From: Spirochaetaceae bacterium
Lineage (GTDB): Bacteria > Spirochaetota > Spirochaetia > Treponematales > Breznakiellaceae
Direction: 5' to 3'
Length of the DNA stretch: 6,316 bases
NCBI GenBank assembly: GCA_031278295.1
Contig: JAITKQ010000113.1
Coordinates: 1 to 6,316 of the forward strand
This document shows positions 1-5,287 of the stretch, piece by piece. Within the stretch, counting starts at the first letter, position 1, and each line of letters starts with the position of its first letter. Made by a program: the position numbers and the translations under genes. The notes under the pieces were generated by a model that saw nothing but the letters and a program-made list of their open reading frames with translations, did not search any database and was not told the origin of the DNA.

Positions 1-115
1 CTCCGAAAAGGGTCAGCCCCCTACTCAGCCTCCCCAGTCAGGGGGCTGACCCTAAACGCGGATTCCCCCGAAAGGGGTCTGACCCTAACCTCAGTCCCCC
101 CCGAAAGGGGGCTAT

Positions 116-137
116 CCCCCCCCCCCCCCCCCCCCCC
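116..137 (+). repeat. poly-C tract, 22 nt
   Basis: An uninterrupted run of 22 C lies inside the palindrome cluster, just after a degenerate GGGGGCTATCCCC element. Together with the G tract at 191-206 it can form a long C:G hairpin. Tracts of this length mutate quickly by slippage and are also error-prone in sequencing and assembly, so the exact length is uncertain. Confidence 0.8.
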
Positions 138-190
138 AAGGGGGCGGCCCCCCCCCGCCCCTCCGGCCGCCCCGGCGCGGCCCGCGGCCC

Positions 191-206
191 GGGGGGGGGG
201 GGGGGG
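191..206 (+). repeat. poly-G tract, 16 nt
   Basis: An uninterrupted run of 16 G follows a stretch of almost pure C/G (140-190). It is complementary to the C tract at 116-137 and has G-quadruplex potential. No gene is close enough for an obvious coding switch. Confidence 0.8.
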
Positions 207-238
207 CGGCGGGCGGGGTCTGACCCTTTTCGGAGGAA

Positions 239-283
239 GCTGAGGTGGGGGCTGACCCCGTAGGTAGCGGGCCGGCGAGGAGG
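239..283 (+). repeat. 45-bp direct repeat, copy 1
   Basis: This 45-base unit recurs at 408-452 with one difference (T265 versus C434). It contains a GGGGGCTGACCCC motif at 247-259 followed by a GCGGGCCGGCGAGGAGG tail. A diverged third copy lies around 290-335 and carries the degenerate motif at 298-308. Confidence 0.85.
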
Positions 284-392
284 GGCGGCGTGGAGGGCGG
301 CTGACCCCGTGGGCAGGGGGCCGGCGGGGAGAGGCTGAGTAGGGGGCTGACCCTTTTCGGAGGAAACTGCGTTTAGGGTCAGCCCCCGGACT

Positions 393-408
393 GGGGGGGG
401 GGGGGGGG
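393..408 (+). repeat. poly-G tract, 16 nt (second)
   Basis: A run of 16 G lies between a reverse-oriented GGGTCAGCCCCC motif (376-387) and the second 45-bp repeat copy. At the corresponding place in the inverted copy (32-35) only four C are seen. The tract has therefore expanded in one copy, consistent with slippage. Confidence 0.8.
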
Positions 409-452
409 CTGAGGTGGGGGCTGACCCCGTAGGCAGCGGGCCGGCGAGGAGG
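408..452 (+). repeat. 45-bp direct repeat, copy 2
   Basis: This is the second copy of the unit at 239-283, identical except for one base. It starts at the last G of the poly-G tract 393-408. It is followed directly by another partial unit (GGCTGAGGTGGGG) that ends in the perfect palindrome at 463-475, so motif spacing here is 47 bases. Confidence 0.85.
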
Positions 453-530
453 AGGCTGAGGTGGGGTCTGACCCCGCAGTCGGGCAGGCTGACGAGGTGC
501 TTGCCGAGTCGGCCTTGCGAGCAGGACCGG

Positions 531-546
531 GTTTGCCAAAGCAAAC
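531..546. promoter_or_regulatory. palindrome GTTTGC-CAAA-GCAAAC, possible operator
   Basis: A perfect 6-bp inverted repeat with a 4-base centre ends six bases before the TTGACC hexamer of the promoter for the gene at 595. Position and symmetry suit a regulator-binding site, but it could equally be a small hairpin by chance. No regulator gene is present in the window. Confidence 0.3.
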
Positions 547-551
547 GCGCC

Positions 552-589
552 TTGACCTTGTTCCGCAAAAAATAAATAATTTTTATACT
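552..589 (+). promoter_or_regulatory. sigma70-type promoter for the 595 gene, little or no 5' leader
   Basis: Two overlapping readings are possible. TTGACC (552-557) with a 17-base spacer to AATAAT (575-580) matches the consensus at 5/6 in both hexamers and would start transcription near 587. Alternatively TATACT (584-589) is a good -10, but only a weak -35 (TTCCGC, 561-566) stands 17 bases upstream; it would start transcription at about the ATG. Either way the leader is 0-8 bases and holds no Shine-Dalgarno sequence. Confidence 0.55.
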
Positions 590-594
590 AATTT

Positions 595-2130
595 ATGAAA
601 AGGACCTTCAGGTACATTACAATCATTGCCCTTTTTGCCACCGCCCTCCTTATTTCCATTTTACTGTTTCTGCCCGAAGATTTTTTCGAGACCAAAAAAA
701 CTGAATTCCGCCATACCCAAAGCCTTAGACCGGTTTTGCAAAATGACGGTTTTGACGCCTTTGACGACAGCCTTGAACTTTCCGCCGCGCTGGAAAGTGA
801 ACGGCTAAAAGTGGACCTGGAGGACGGCGAGATTGCCATAGCCATGCTGACGGAAGACTTTGACAGGGACGGCAGCGAGGAACAGGTGATCGCGTACCGT
901 AATTTGTTGAAAGAAAACAACCCGGTATACCTTACATACATAGATTACCAGGAAGATACAAAACTGTACCGGCGCACATGGAACGGCTCCAGCTCCGCGG
1001 TACGACCCGGGACGGTGTCCCTGTTTACGCAGGACCTGACGGGCGACCGGACCGTCTGTGTAATACTTACCGGCTTGAACAGCAACGGCGAACATACGAT
1101 GACCGCGTTTAAAATCACAAAAAACAAGCCGGACGACGGAACGGTAATCGCCAAAATAGCGGATATAAGAATTGACGGAACAATATCGATAATCGAGACG
1201 GAACGTACGCAGGCCTATCAAATGGGCCTTACGGCCGGGACAAGTTTTGACATCAGAGGGCGCGGCCGGGATACCTCCTCGTCCGGTGAATTTGACCAGA
1301 TCGTGATTACCTATACCTATAACCCCGCACTTGGACGTTACGTACAAAAAGCCACCGAGCGTATACCGGGCGCACAGGTAGCGGGGGCACGGCTCAGCAG
1401 ACTTTTGGGCGGAAATACGACGGAATTTGAACAGTACGTCAGCGGCTTGTGGTACCGCATAGCGCCGGATATGTCCATAAACGACAGGCAGTACATTTAT
1501 TTTGATACAAGCGGACGCGAGATAATTTTTTACGACAACAGTACACAGCAGGTATACAAATGGCTTTCATCAACATCAACAAGGTACGGCCTGTACATTT
1601 CAAGCCAAAACATTTCCGTTACGACATTACGCCGCGTTATGGACCTTGAGGTGGAATCGCTAGACAGCATACGTGTAAAAGTATTTGAAGACGTCCGTAT
1701 GAAAATAGAGTTCAGCGCCTCCTGGGACGGTTCATACCGCAAGGCGGCGGCCTCAAAAAAATCTGACGAAACGGCCATTCTGCCGGTAAAAGCTTACATT
1801 GACGCGACGTACAACGGGCCCTTGGGCAGAATACAATTCTCCCCAAACGGCGAGTATGCGCTCACTGTTTCCGGCAAGGCACAGTCCGGGCGCTATACCT
1901 TTTTTATGCTGGCCAGGCAAGAGTACCTGGAATTGCTGCCGGAAACCGGCAAGGCGGCGGAGCCCGATCCCGCAGACAGGAAAAAAACACGCGAAGTGTA
2001 CCGTGTTGACCGCGAGGTTCCGGCGGAGGACGCGGCCGGCGAAGCCTTTTCGCTACGGCGGGTACGCTTGGGTGCCGGCGGCGTTCAGGAATTTCATGAA
2101 GACCCGATCACCTTTAACATTTCTGAATAA
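595..2130 (+). CDS. membrane-anchored extracytoplasmic protein of unknown function (511 aa)
   Basis: I do not recognise a named family with certainty. Residues 1-6 are basic and residues 7-26 form one hydrophobic segment, so this is a signal anchor or uncleaved signal peptide with the rest in the periplasm. There is no lipobox, and the only Cys I see is at 155. Residues 88-96 (DFDRDGSEE) look like a calcium-binding DxDxDG loop of the kind found in FG-GAP/VCBS beta-propeller repeats, and 147-158 (DLTGDRTVCVIL) resembles a second degenerate one. Residues about 280-380 are strand-rich with many Tyr. Residues about 405-448 (GRIQFSPNGEYAL, then a Gly-Tyr strand and LELLPE) look like part of a small beta-barrel. 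Comparison with treponemal proteins annotated as pallilysin-related adhesins would be sensible, but there is no HExxH motif. The ATG is chosen because it gives the intact signal segment; no SD precedes it. cinA follows 40 bases downstream on the same strand. Confidence 0.85.
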   Translation: MKRTFRYITIIALFATALLISILLFLPEDFFETKKTEFRHTQSLRPVLQNDGFDAFDDSLELSAALESERLKVDLEDGEIAIAMLTEDFDRDGSEEQVIAYRNLLKENNPVYLTYIDYQEDTKLYRRTWNGSSSAVRPGTVSLFTQDLTGDRTVCVILTGLNSNGEHTMTAFKITKNKPDDGTVIAKIADIRIDGTISIIETERTQAYQMGLTAGTSFDIRGRGRDTSSSGEFDQIVITYTYNPALGRYVQKATERIPGAQVAGARLSRLLGGNTTEFEQYVSGLWYRIAPDMSINDRQYIYFDTSGREIIFYDNSTQQVYKWLSSTSTRYGLYISSQNISVTTLRRVMDLEVESLDSIRVKVFEDVRMKIEFSASWDGSYRKAAASKKSDETAILPVKAYIDATYNGPLGRIQFSPNGEYALTVSGKAQSGRYTFFMLARQEYLELLPETGKAAEPDPADRKKTREVYRVDREVPAEDAAGEAFSLRRVRLGAGGVQEFHEDPITFNISE

Positions 2131-2170
2131 GGCCCGTCACCGTTTAATTTTCGCGGGCGAAACGCCGTCC

Positions 2171-2650
2171 ATGAAACGCGGCGCGGCAAGGCTGGTTAAC
2201 TTGCTGGTGGAAAAACACCTGCGTATCGCTGTTGCCGAATCGTGTACCGGAGGACTTGTCGGGAGCCTGCTGGCCGGTGTACCCGGGGCGTCGGACGTAT
2301 TTTGGGGCGGCTTTACCAGCTACACCACGGACGCGAAACAAAAGATGCTCGGCATAGACGCCGCCCTGTTGGAAAGGTACGGGGCTGTGAGCATGGAGTG
2401 CGCCTGCGCGATGGCGGCCTCCGCGCGCTCCCGCGCGGAGGCCGATCTGTCCCTGTCCGTAACGGGACTCGCCGGGCCGGGCGGTGACGGCTCCGCGAAC
2501 CCTGTCGGGACGGTTTGGATAGGGGCTGCGTGCCGCGGACTTCCCCCCTTCGCCAAAGTTCACCACTTCAGCGGCGGACGAGGCGAGGTACGCGCAAAAG
2601 CCGCCGCCGCCGCCCTCGGACTCGGCATAGGGCTGGCCGAAAAATTTTAA
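2171..2650 (+). CDS. stand-alone CinA C-terminal domain protein, probable NMN amidohydrolase (PncC type)
   Basis: The 159-residue protein covers the whole CinA C-terminal domain and nothing else, the usual size for single-domain PncC proteins. Family signatures are in order: AESCTGG at 22-28 with the expected nucleophile Ser24; Y51 and K56 in the SYTTDAK segment; and VTGLAGPGGDG at 97-107 with Thr98, followed by PVGTVWIG at 111-118. Known members hydrolyse nicotinamide mononucleotide to nicotinate mononucleotide and ammonia in the cytoplasm, recycling pyridine nucleotides. The N-terminal MoaB/MogA-like domain of full-length CinA is absent, so no competence role is implied. ATG 2171 is the first usual start in the frame after the upstream stop (2130). 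No good SD precedes it, so translation may depend on coupling or a weak site. Cotranscription with the 595 gene is likely given the 40-base gap. Confidence 0.9.
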   Translation: MKRGAARLVNLLVEKHLRIAVAESCTGGLVGSLLAGVPGASDVFWGGFTSYTTDAKQKMLGIDAALLERYGAVSMECACAMAASARSRAEADLSLSVTGLAGPGGDGSANPVGTVWIGAACRGLPPFAKVHHFSGGRGEVRAKAAAAALGLGIGLAEKF

Positions 2651-2757
2651 AATGATGGCCGCTCAAGGTATCGATTTGACAGCGACACCCGTTTTCCCCG
2701 TCCGATGACACCGCCCCTTGTTCCCGTGCCCGCCCGTGCCGCCGGCAAAGCCCCACG

Positions 2758-2788
2758 CCCATCACTTTTTCGTTGAAAAAGTGATGGG
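2758..2788. terminator. perfect 14-bp hairpin between convergent genes, possible bidirectional terminator
   Basis: CCCATCACTTTTTC (2758-2771) pairs perfectly with 2775-2788 across a GTT loop. It lies between the stop codons of the convergent cinA-like gene (2650) and the lipoprotein gene (2810). Neither strand has a T tract after the stem; the only T/A runs are inside the arms. It is therefore not a textbook intrinsic terminator, but its position fits a 3'-end barrier or RNA-stabilising structure for both transcripts. The rest of 2651-2757 shows nothing I can identify. Confidence 0.45.
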
Positions 2789-2809
2789 AAGCTACATCCT
2801 GACAACCTA

Positions 2810-4492
2810 CTAGTTTGAATAGACGCCTATCACGTTGATATCGCTCCAGTGGCTTGAGTACGCCTCTATGCCGCCCGACGCTTCTTCCCGGATGTTTTGC
2901 AGCGCGTAGTTGGGTTTACCGCTTGCCGTGCGGCCGCGCGCGTCTATCTGTGAAAGGATCGTCTCGCCGAAAGAGAATGCTAAATGCTGGTTGTCCATGT
3001 TTCCGAAATAGAACCTTTCGTAGTTGTCACGGGGCCTGAACGATTCGCCGGGCTGGGACGGGACGGAAGGCGCGCCCGGGTCCGCCCCAGGATCCGCGAA
3101 AGCGCCCGCGCCGAGCGCCGGATCGACAGGTATCCAGCCGAATTCATCGATCCAGAATTCAACCCAATAATGGGGCTGTGCGCCGCCGATTCCGGAGCAA
3201 AGGACCCCGGACACGGGTATGGCCGGAATTCCGGCGGCGCGGCAGAGGGCACAGTAAAGCATCGCCGCCGTATAGGGGTCGGTCGTCTTCTTTGTGATGG
3301 CCTGCCGAACCGAATCGCCGGTTATACCCGCCGTCACCGTGAATTCCTTCAAAAACCCCCTGTAGATGGAGTACGCCTTGAGGTAGGGATTCCGTTCTTT
3401 ACCGGTAAAAGCCGCCGCCATCTCCTTCACGGCCACATCGTTTGAGGGCACAAAGCTTGAAGGCAACGTCCATGTCCTCAGTACCGGCGAATCGACGTAA
3501 GGTTTAACGAGTTCCGGCAGTACCCGCGTTTCAACGCCGTAAACGTCAACAAGGTACGAAACCGAAACCTGCCTGTTGTCCCCCGATTTCAGGTCATTTA
3601 AACGGTACAGGGACACGCCGCGGTAGTCCCCGACGAAGGGCTTTGAGCTGCCGGGAAGGGTTTCCTTGTTTACCTGGGAAGCGGTAGACGCCGGGAACGA
3701 ACACCACAGGTATATGCTGTTTGGCGGCACGGCGTTCCCGGCCCACACGTCAACCGAGTAGGAGATGGAGTATGTGCGTTTGTCTTTTATAGTTTTAACG
3801 CCCGGTTTTGCGCCGACCTCAAAGGGGACGGCGTTGCTTTTTTCAGGCGGAACGGAAACCTGTACGATGCCGCTTGTGGCGCCGTCGGACACCCTTACGC
3901 GAATTTCATGTTCGCTCCACGCCTCATAAACGCCCGTAGGCCCTCGCGCCTCGATAAGCTGTGCCGTTGAAACTTCCGCCGGGGTGTACGGCTGGCGCTC
4001 CGCTGCCCAACTGAACAACACCGCGCCGCCGTCCCGTCTGCTGCCGAAACCGCTGCCCTGTATCACGACAAGTTCCCCTATGGAGGCGGAAGCCGGACGC
4101 ACCTGCGTTATCACAGGCGCGTAGCTTACCTGCGATTTTGGAAATTCAGGCATGGAGCTTAATGTTGAAATCAGCACCGGGTTACTCCTGTGATTCCGCC
4201 TGTGCACGTATATAAGCCCCGTTTCTCCAAAATCGGGAATACGCAACACTATCTTGTTGTCGCTCCACTCAAGGAACGACGACATGGTAGGCCTTACCCC
4301 GCCTATCGTAACAAAGGACTCCCCCTGCTCATCGCCAAAGGACTCCCCCATGATGGTCAGATTCTGACCGGTAACCGCAAAACGCGGGTCTATCATCAGT
4401 ATACGCGGTGTTTCCACGCCGCACGCCGCCGCCAACAACAGCGCGGGTACAAACGGGAAAGCGGTTTTTGCGCCGCGATCAAATTTAAACAT
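2810..4492 (-). CDS. lipoprotein with two IPT/TIG domains and a transglutaminase-like domain lacking the catalytic Cys (560 aa)
   Basis: Residues 1-23 form a signal peptide ending LLLAAAC, giving lipidation at Cys24 and attachment to the inner or outer membrane. Residues about 27-110 and 125-226 are two IPT/TIG immunoglobulin-like domains; each has the P-x-I / G-x-x-L-x-I-x-G-x-x-F-G pattern, at 49-53 and 145-150. Residues about 230-345 are a strand-rich linker. Residues about 370-465 match the transglutaminase core: AALCRAAGIPA-like helix at 409-424, H441 in HYWVEFW, and D457 in GWIPVDP. At the place where the family has its nucleophilic Cys, 12 residues before the conserved Arg418, the sequence has Pro406. 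Cys414 and Cys417 are near but out of register. A Pro/Gly-rich linker (465-482) and a C-terminal segment follow. The protein may bind or organise cell-envelope material without cross-linking it. ATG 4492 gives the intact signal peptide and has no SD. The gene is convergent with cinA and divergent from the RNA gene at about 4825. Confidence 0.9.
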   Translation of the reverse strand: MFKFDRGAKTAFPFVPALLLAAACGVETPRILMIDPRFAVTGQNLTIMGESFGDEQGESFVTIGGVRPTMSSFLEWSDNKIVLRIPDFGETGLIYVHRRNHRSNPVLISTLSSMPEFPKSQVSYAPVITQVRPASASIGELVVIQGSGFGSRRDGGAVLFSWAAERQPYTPAEVSTAQLIEARGPTGVYEAWSEHEIRVRVSDGATSGIVQVSVPPEKSNAVPFEVGAKPGVKTIKDKRTYSISYSVDVWAGNAVPPNSIYLWCSFPASTASQVNKETLPGSSKPFVGDYRGVSLYRLNDLKSGDNRQVSVSYLVDVYGVETRVLPELVKPYVDSPVLRTWTLPSSFVPSNDVAVKEMAAAFTGKERNPYLKAYSIYRGFLKEFTVTAGITGDSVRQAITKKTTDPYTAAMLYCALCRAAGIPAIPVSGVLCSGIGGAQPHYWVEFWIDEFGWIPVDPALGAGAFADPGADPGAPSVPSQPGESFRPRDNYERFYFGNMDNQHLAFSFGETILSQIDARGRTASGKPNYALQNIREEASGGIEAYSSHWSDINVIGVYSN

Positions 4493-4499
4493 ACAAGGC

Positions 4500-4529
4500 A
4501 GTATCGCATAAAACGGGGAAAAACGTAAA
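4500..4529 (-). promoter_or_regulatory. candidate promoter of the TIG/transglutaminase-like gene, near-leaderless
   Basis: Read on the minus strand, TTTACG (4529-4524) stands 18 bases before GATACT (4505-4500), a 4/6 and a 4/6 match to consensus. The -10 hexamer is only seven bases from the ATG at 4492, so transcription would begin at about the start codon. No SD is present in between. The geometry resembles that of the gene at 595. Confidence 0.4.
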
Positions 4530-4592
4530 CGTCGGGGTTTAACTTGTTTACGGTTTTACATTTACAAAGATTTTTCAGGTAATACGGGCGCA

Positions 4593-4690
4593 TTTCCGGC
4601 CCTTCGTGCCGGAAACCGGGCTTTGCGGGGTTCCGCCAGGCAAGGCCCCTTGGGTTGCCCCTACATTCGCTACGCGCGAACGCTACGCGC
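4593..4690. repeat. tandem palindromes and short direct repeats, possible dispersed repeat
   Basis: Two hairpins stand side by side. TTTCCGGC (4593-4600) pairs with GCCGGAAA (4608-4615) across a 7-base loop. 4618-4626 then pairs with 4640-4648 over nine positions with one G:U. They are followed by CGCTACGCGC repeated at 4668-4677 and 4681-4690, separated by GAA, with a small TTCGC/GCGAA inverted repeat inside. No open frame here looks like a protein. This accounts for most of the gene-free stretch 4493-4768 between the minus-strand gene and the next promoter; I see nothing else definite in it. Confidence 0.5.
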
Positions 4691-4768
4691 CCCTCCAATC
4701 CCCGCGTTTCGTACACAACCGCTTTTTCGTCAACGATAGACCGGTAACCGTAAAATCGCCGTTAAGCG

Positions 4769-4818
4769 AAAAAAAAGCGAAAAAAATGCTTGACAAGAAT
4801 TTTATTTTTTGCGATACT
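4769..4818 (+). promoter_or_regulatory. strong sigma70-type promoter with phased A-tracts
   Basis: TTGACA (4790-4795, 6/6), a 17-base spacer, and GATACT (4813-4818, 4/6 with the key A and T positions kept) make the best promoter in the window. Two A-tracts, 4769-4776 and 4780-4786, begin 11 bases apart directly upstream, as in UP elements or curved activating DNA. Predicted transcription start is about 4825, which coincides with the first base of a 9-bp RNA helix. The combination is typical of genes for abundant stable RNAs or highly transcribed leaders. Confidence 0.75.
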
Positions 4819-4824
4819 GGTAAA

Positions 4825-5008
4825 ACTGAACCTGGGAACGGTGTGCGTTGCTGGCATGAAGCCTTGGCAGGGCGCGGCGAGGTTTGGTAGTTAGACAGAT
4901 TGTGCATATTGGGAGACGGACAGGACGTTCGTCCCGAAGGGTTGAAGCCCGGTTACCTGTGGAGAGCGCTGTGAGCAGCGTGTTCCTGCGGGGAGCCGGG
5001 CTTTTTTT
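4825..5008 (+). ncRNA. predicted structured small RNA or attenuator leader, about 184 nt, class unknown
   Basis: A strong promoter precedes it and an intrinsic terminator ends it, and no start codon with an SD followed by a credible protein lies within. The 5' part folds on itself: 4825-4833 pairs with 4880-4888 (9 continuous pairs, two G:U). Inside it 4842-4855 pairs with 4861-4876, with one mismatch and a two-base bulge, and caps in an AUGAA loop. The middle part (4889-4944) includes a GGAC-GUUC-GUCC hairpin at 4923-4934. The 3' part is the terminator at 4945-5003. I looked for signatures of RNase P RNA, tmRNA, SRP RNA, 6S RNA and the common riboswitches and did not find them; the length is similar to 6S RNA but the ends do not form its closing stem. 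It may be a free small RNA or a regulatory leader for the downstream lipoprotein genes. Confidence 0.55.
4945..5008 (+). terminator. intrinsic terminator of the predicted RNA
   Basis: AAGCCCGG (4945-4952) pairs with 4996-5003, and the stem is followed by an uninterrupted T tract (5002-5008). Within the loop a second hairpin forms: CGCTG (4967-4971), TGAG loop, CAGCG (4976-4980). Two alternative pairings would break the lower stem: 4939-4942 with 4947-4950, and ACAGG 4920-4924 with CCTGT 4956-4960. Regulated termination is thus possible. Confidence 0.75.
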
Positions 5009-5174
5009 ATACCCGCGGTTTTGGAAGGAGCGAAAAGGACTTATGCGAAGGAACATGATGAAAGAGGCGTACCCGGCAGTACCGGGCGCATGGCGTTTCC
5101 GCGCGTTCGGACATGTTAAAGGCCGCTTAAACCGCTTTTTACAGTTAAACCCCCGCTATGCGCCGATGCGTCTA

Positions 5175-5189
5175 CCCCCCCCCCCCCCC
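5175..5189 (+). repeat. poly-C tract, 15 nt, upstream of a lipoprotein gene
   Basis: Fifteen uninterrupted C lie 110 bases before the start codon at 5300. The tract is followed by GG and TATAGC (5192-5197), a possible -10. In that reading the C tract would fill the 17-base promoter spacer, though no good -35 hexamer is present at 5169-5174. Poly-G/C tracts upstream of surface-protein genes alter transcription by length variation in Treponema pallidum tpr genes and in Neisseria. Here that role is inferred only from position. Confidence 0.8.
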
Positions 5190-5235
5190 GGTATAGCGTA
5201 CAAAAAGTCCACAAATATACACCGTTCACAAAATA

Positions 5236-5287
5236 GCGGCGGCAGACGCGGGCGCAAGGCCCGTGCCTGCCGCCGCAAATATTTTTT
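5236..5287 (+). terminator. strong terminator-like hairpin directly before the lipoprotein SD
   Basis: GCGGCGGCAG (5236-5245) pairs perfectly with 5267-5276. After one A.C mismatch, seven more pairs (5247-5253 with 5259-5265, one G:U) close on a GCAAG loop. AAATA and six T (5282-5287) follow. The AAAATA before the stem (5230-5235) can also pair with TATTTT (5280-5285) past a three-A bulge. The structure ends one base short of the AGGAGG sequence. It could be an attenuator or a translation-tuning or mRNA-stabilising structure. Confidence 0.6.

Larger units (their letters stand above)
1..362. repeat. 32-bp perfect inverted repeat (arms 1-32 and 331-362)
   Basis: The first 32 bases are the exact reverse complement of 331-362, and the left arm may continue beyond the window edge. 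A second imperfect inverted pair joins 32-85 to 342-396. Its best part is 41-59 against 369-387, which is exact over 19 bp. The two pairs are not nested as a simple inversion would give, so the cluster appears to have been shuffled by recombination between short palindromes. Confidence 0.8.
1..480. repeat. REP/BIME-like cluster of GGGG(T/G)CTGACCC palindromes, no gene
   Basis: This stretch contains about ten copies of a short, more or less palindromic motif in both orientations: 10-21 (reverse), 41-52, 74-85, 215-226, 247-259, 298-308 (degenerate), 342-353, 376-387 (reverse), 416-428 and 463-475. The last is the perfect form GGGGTCTGACCCC. Neighbouring text such as CTTTTCGGAGGAA and GCTGAGGTGGGG also recurs. 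The base composition is extremely GC-rich with long C and G homopolymers, unlike the genes that follow. Long open frames on the minus strand exist only because C/G runs encode poly-Pro and poly-Gly. Similar GGGGTC-GACCCC palindromes are known as REP elements mobilised by REP-associated IS200-like (RAYT) transposases, but no such transposase is in this window. The REP assignment is by motif resemblance. Confidence 0.7.

Noticed and set aside
1..480. CRISPR array
   Set aside because: The repeats are short palindromes in both orientations with unequal, related spacers, and there are no cas genes.
21..568. Two overlapping minus-strand open frames of over 170 codons
   Set aside because: They arise from C/G homopolymers and repeats, giving poly-Pro, poly-Gly and Arg-rich low-complexity products with no domain.
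805..1347. Minus-strand open frame of 180 codons
   Set aside because: It lies opposite the 595 gene, which has a convincing signal segment and motif content; the antisense product has no recognisable domain.
1799..2170. N-terminal extension of the cinA-like frame back to 1799
   Set aside because: It overlaps the end of the 595 gene by over 300 bases and encodes Arg/Pro-rich sequence unrelated to CinA, whereas ATG 2171 gives the normal single-domain length.
4606..4890. Plus-strand open frame of 94 codons
   Set aside because: It spans the palindromes, the promoter and the start of the structured RNA, has no SD, and its product shows no domain.
4825..5008. Identity as 6S, RNase P, SRP or tmRNA
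   Set aside because: The length suits 6S, but the 5' end folds on itself rather than with the 3' end. The RNase P GAGGAAAGTCC-type core, the SRP GGAA-tetraloop domain and the tmRNA tag and tRNA-like ends are not seen.
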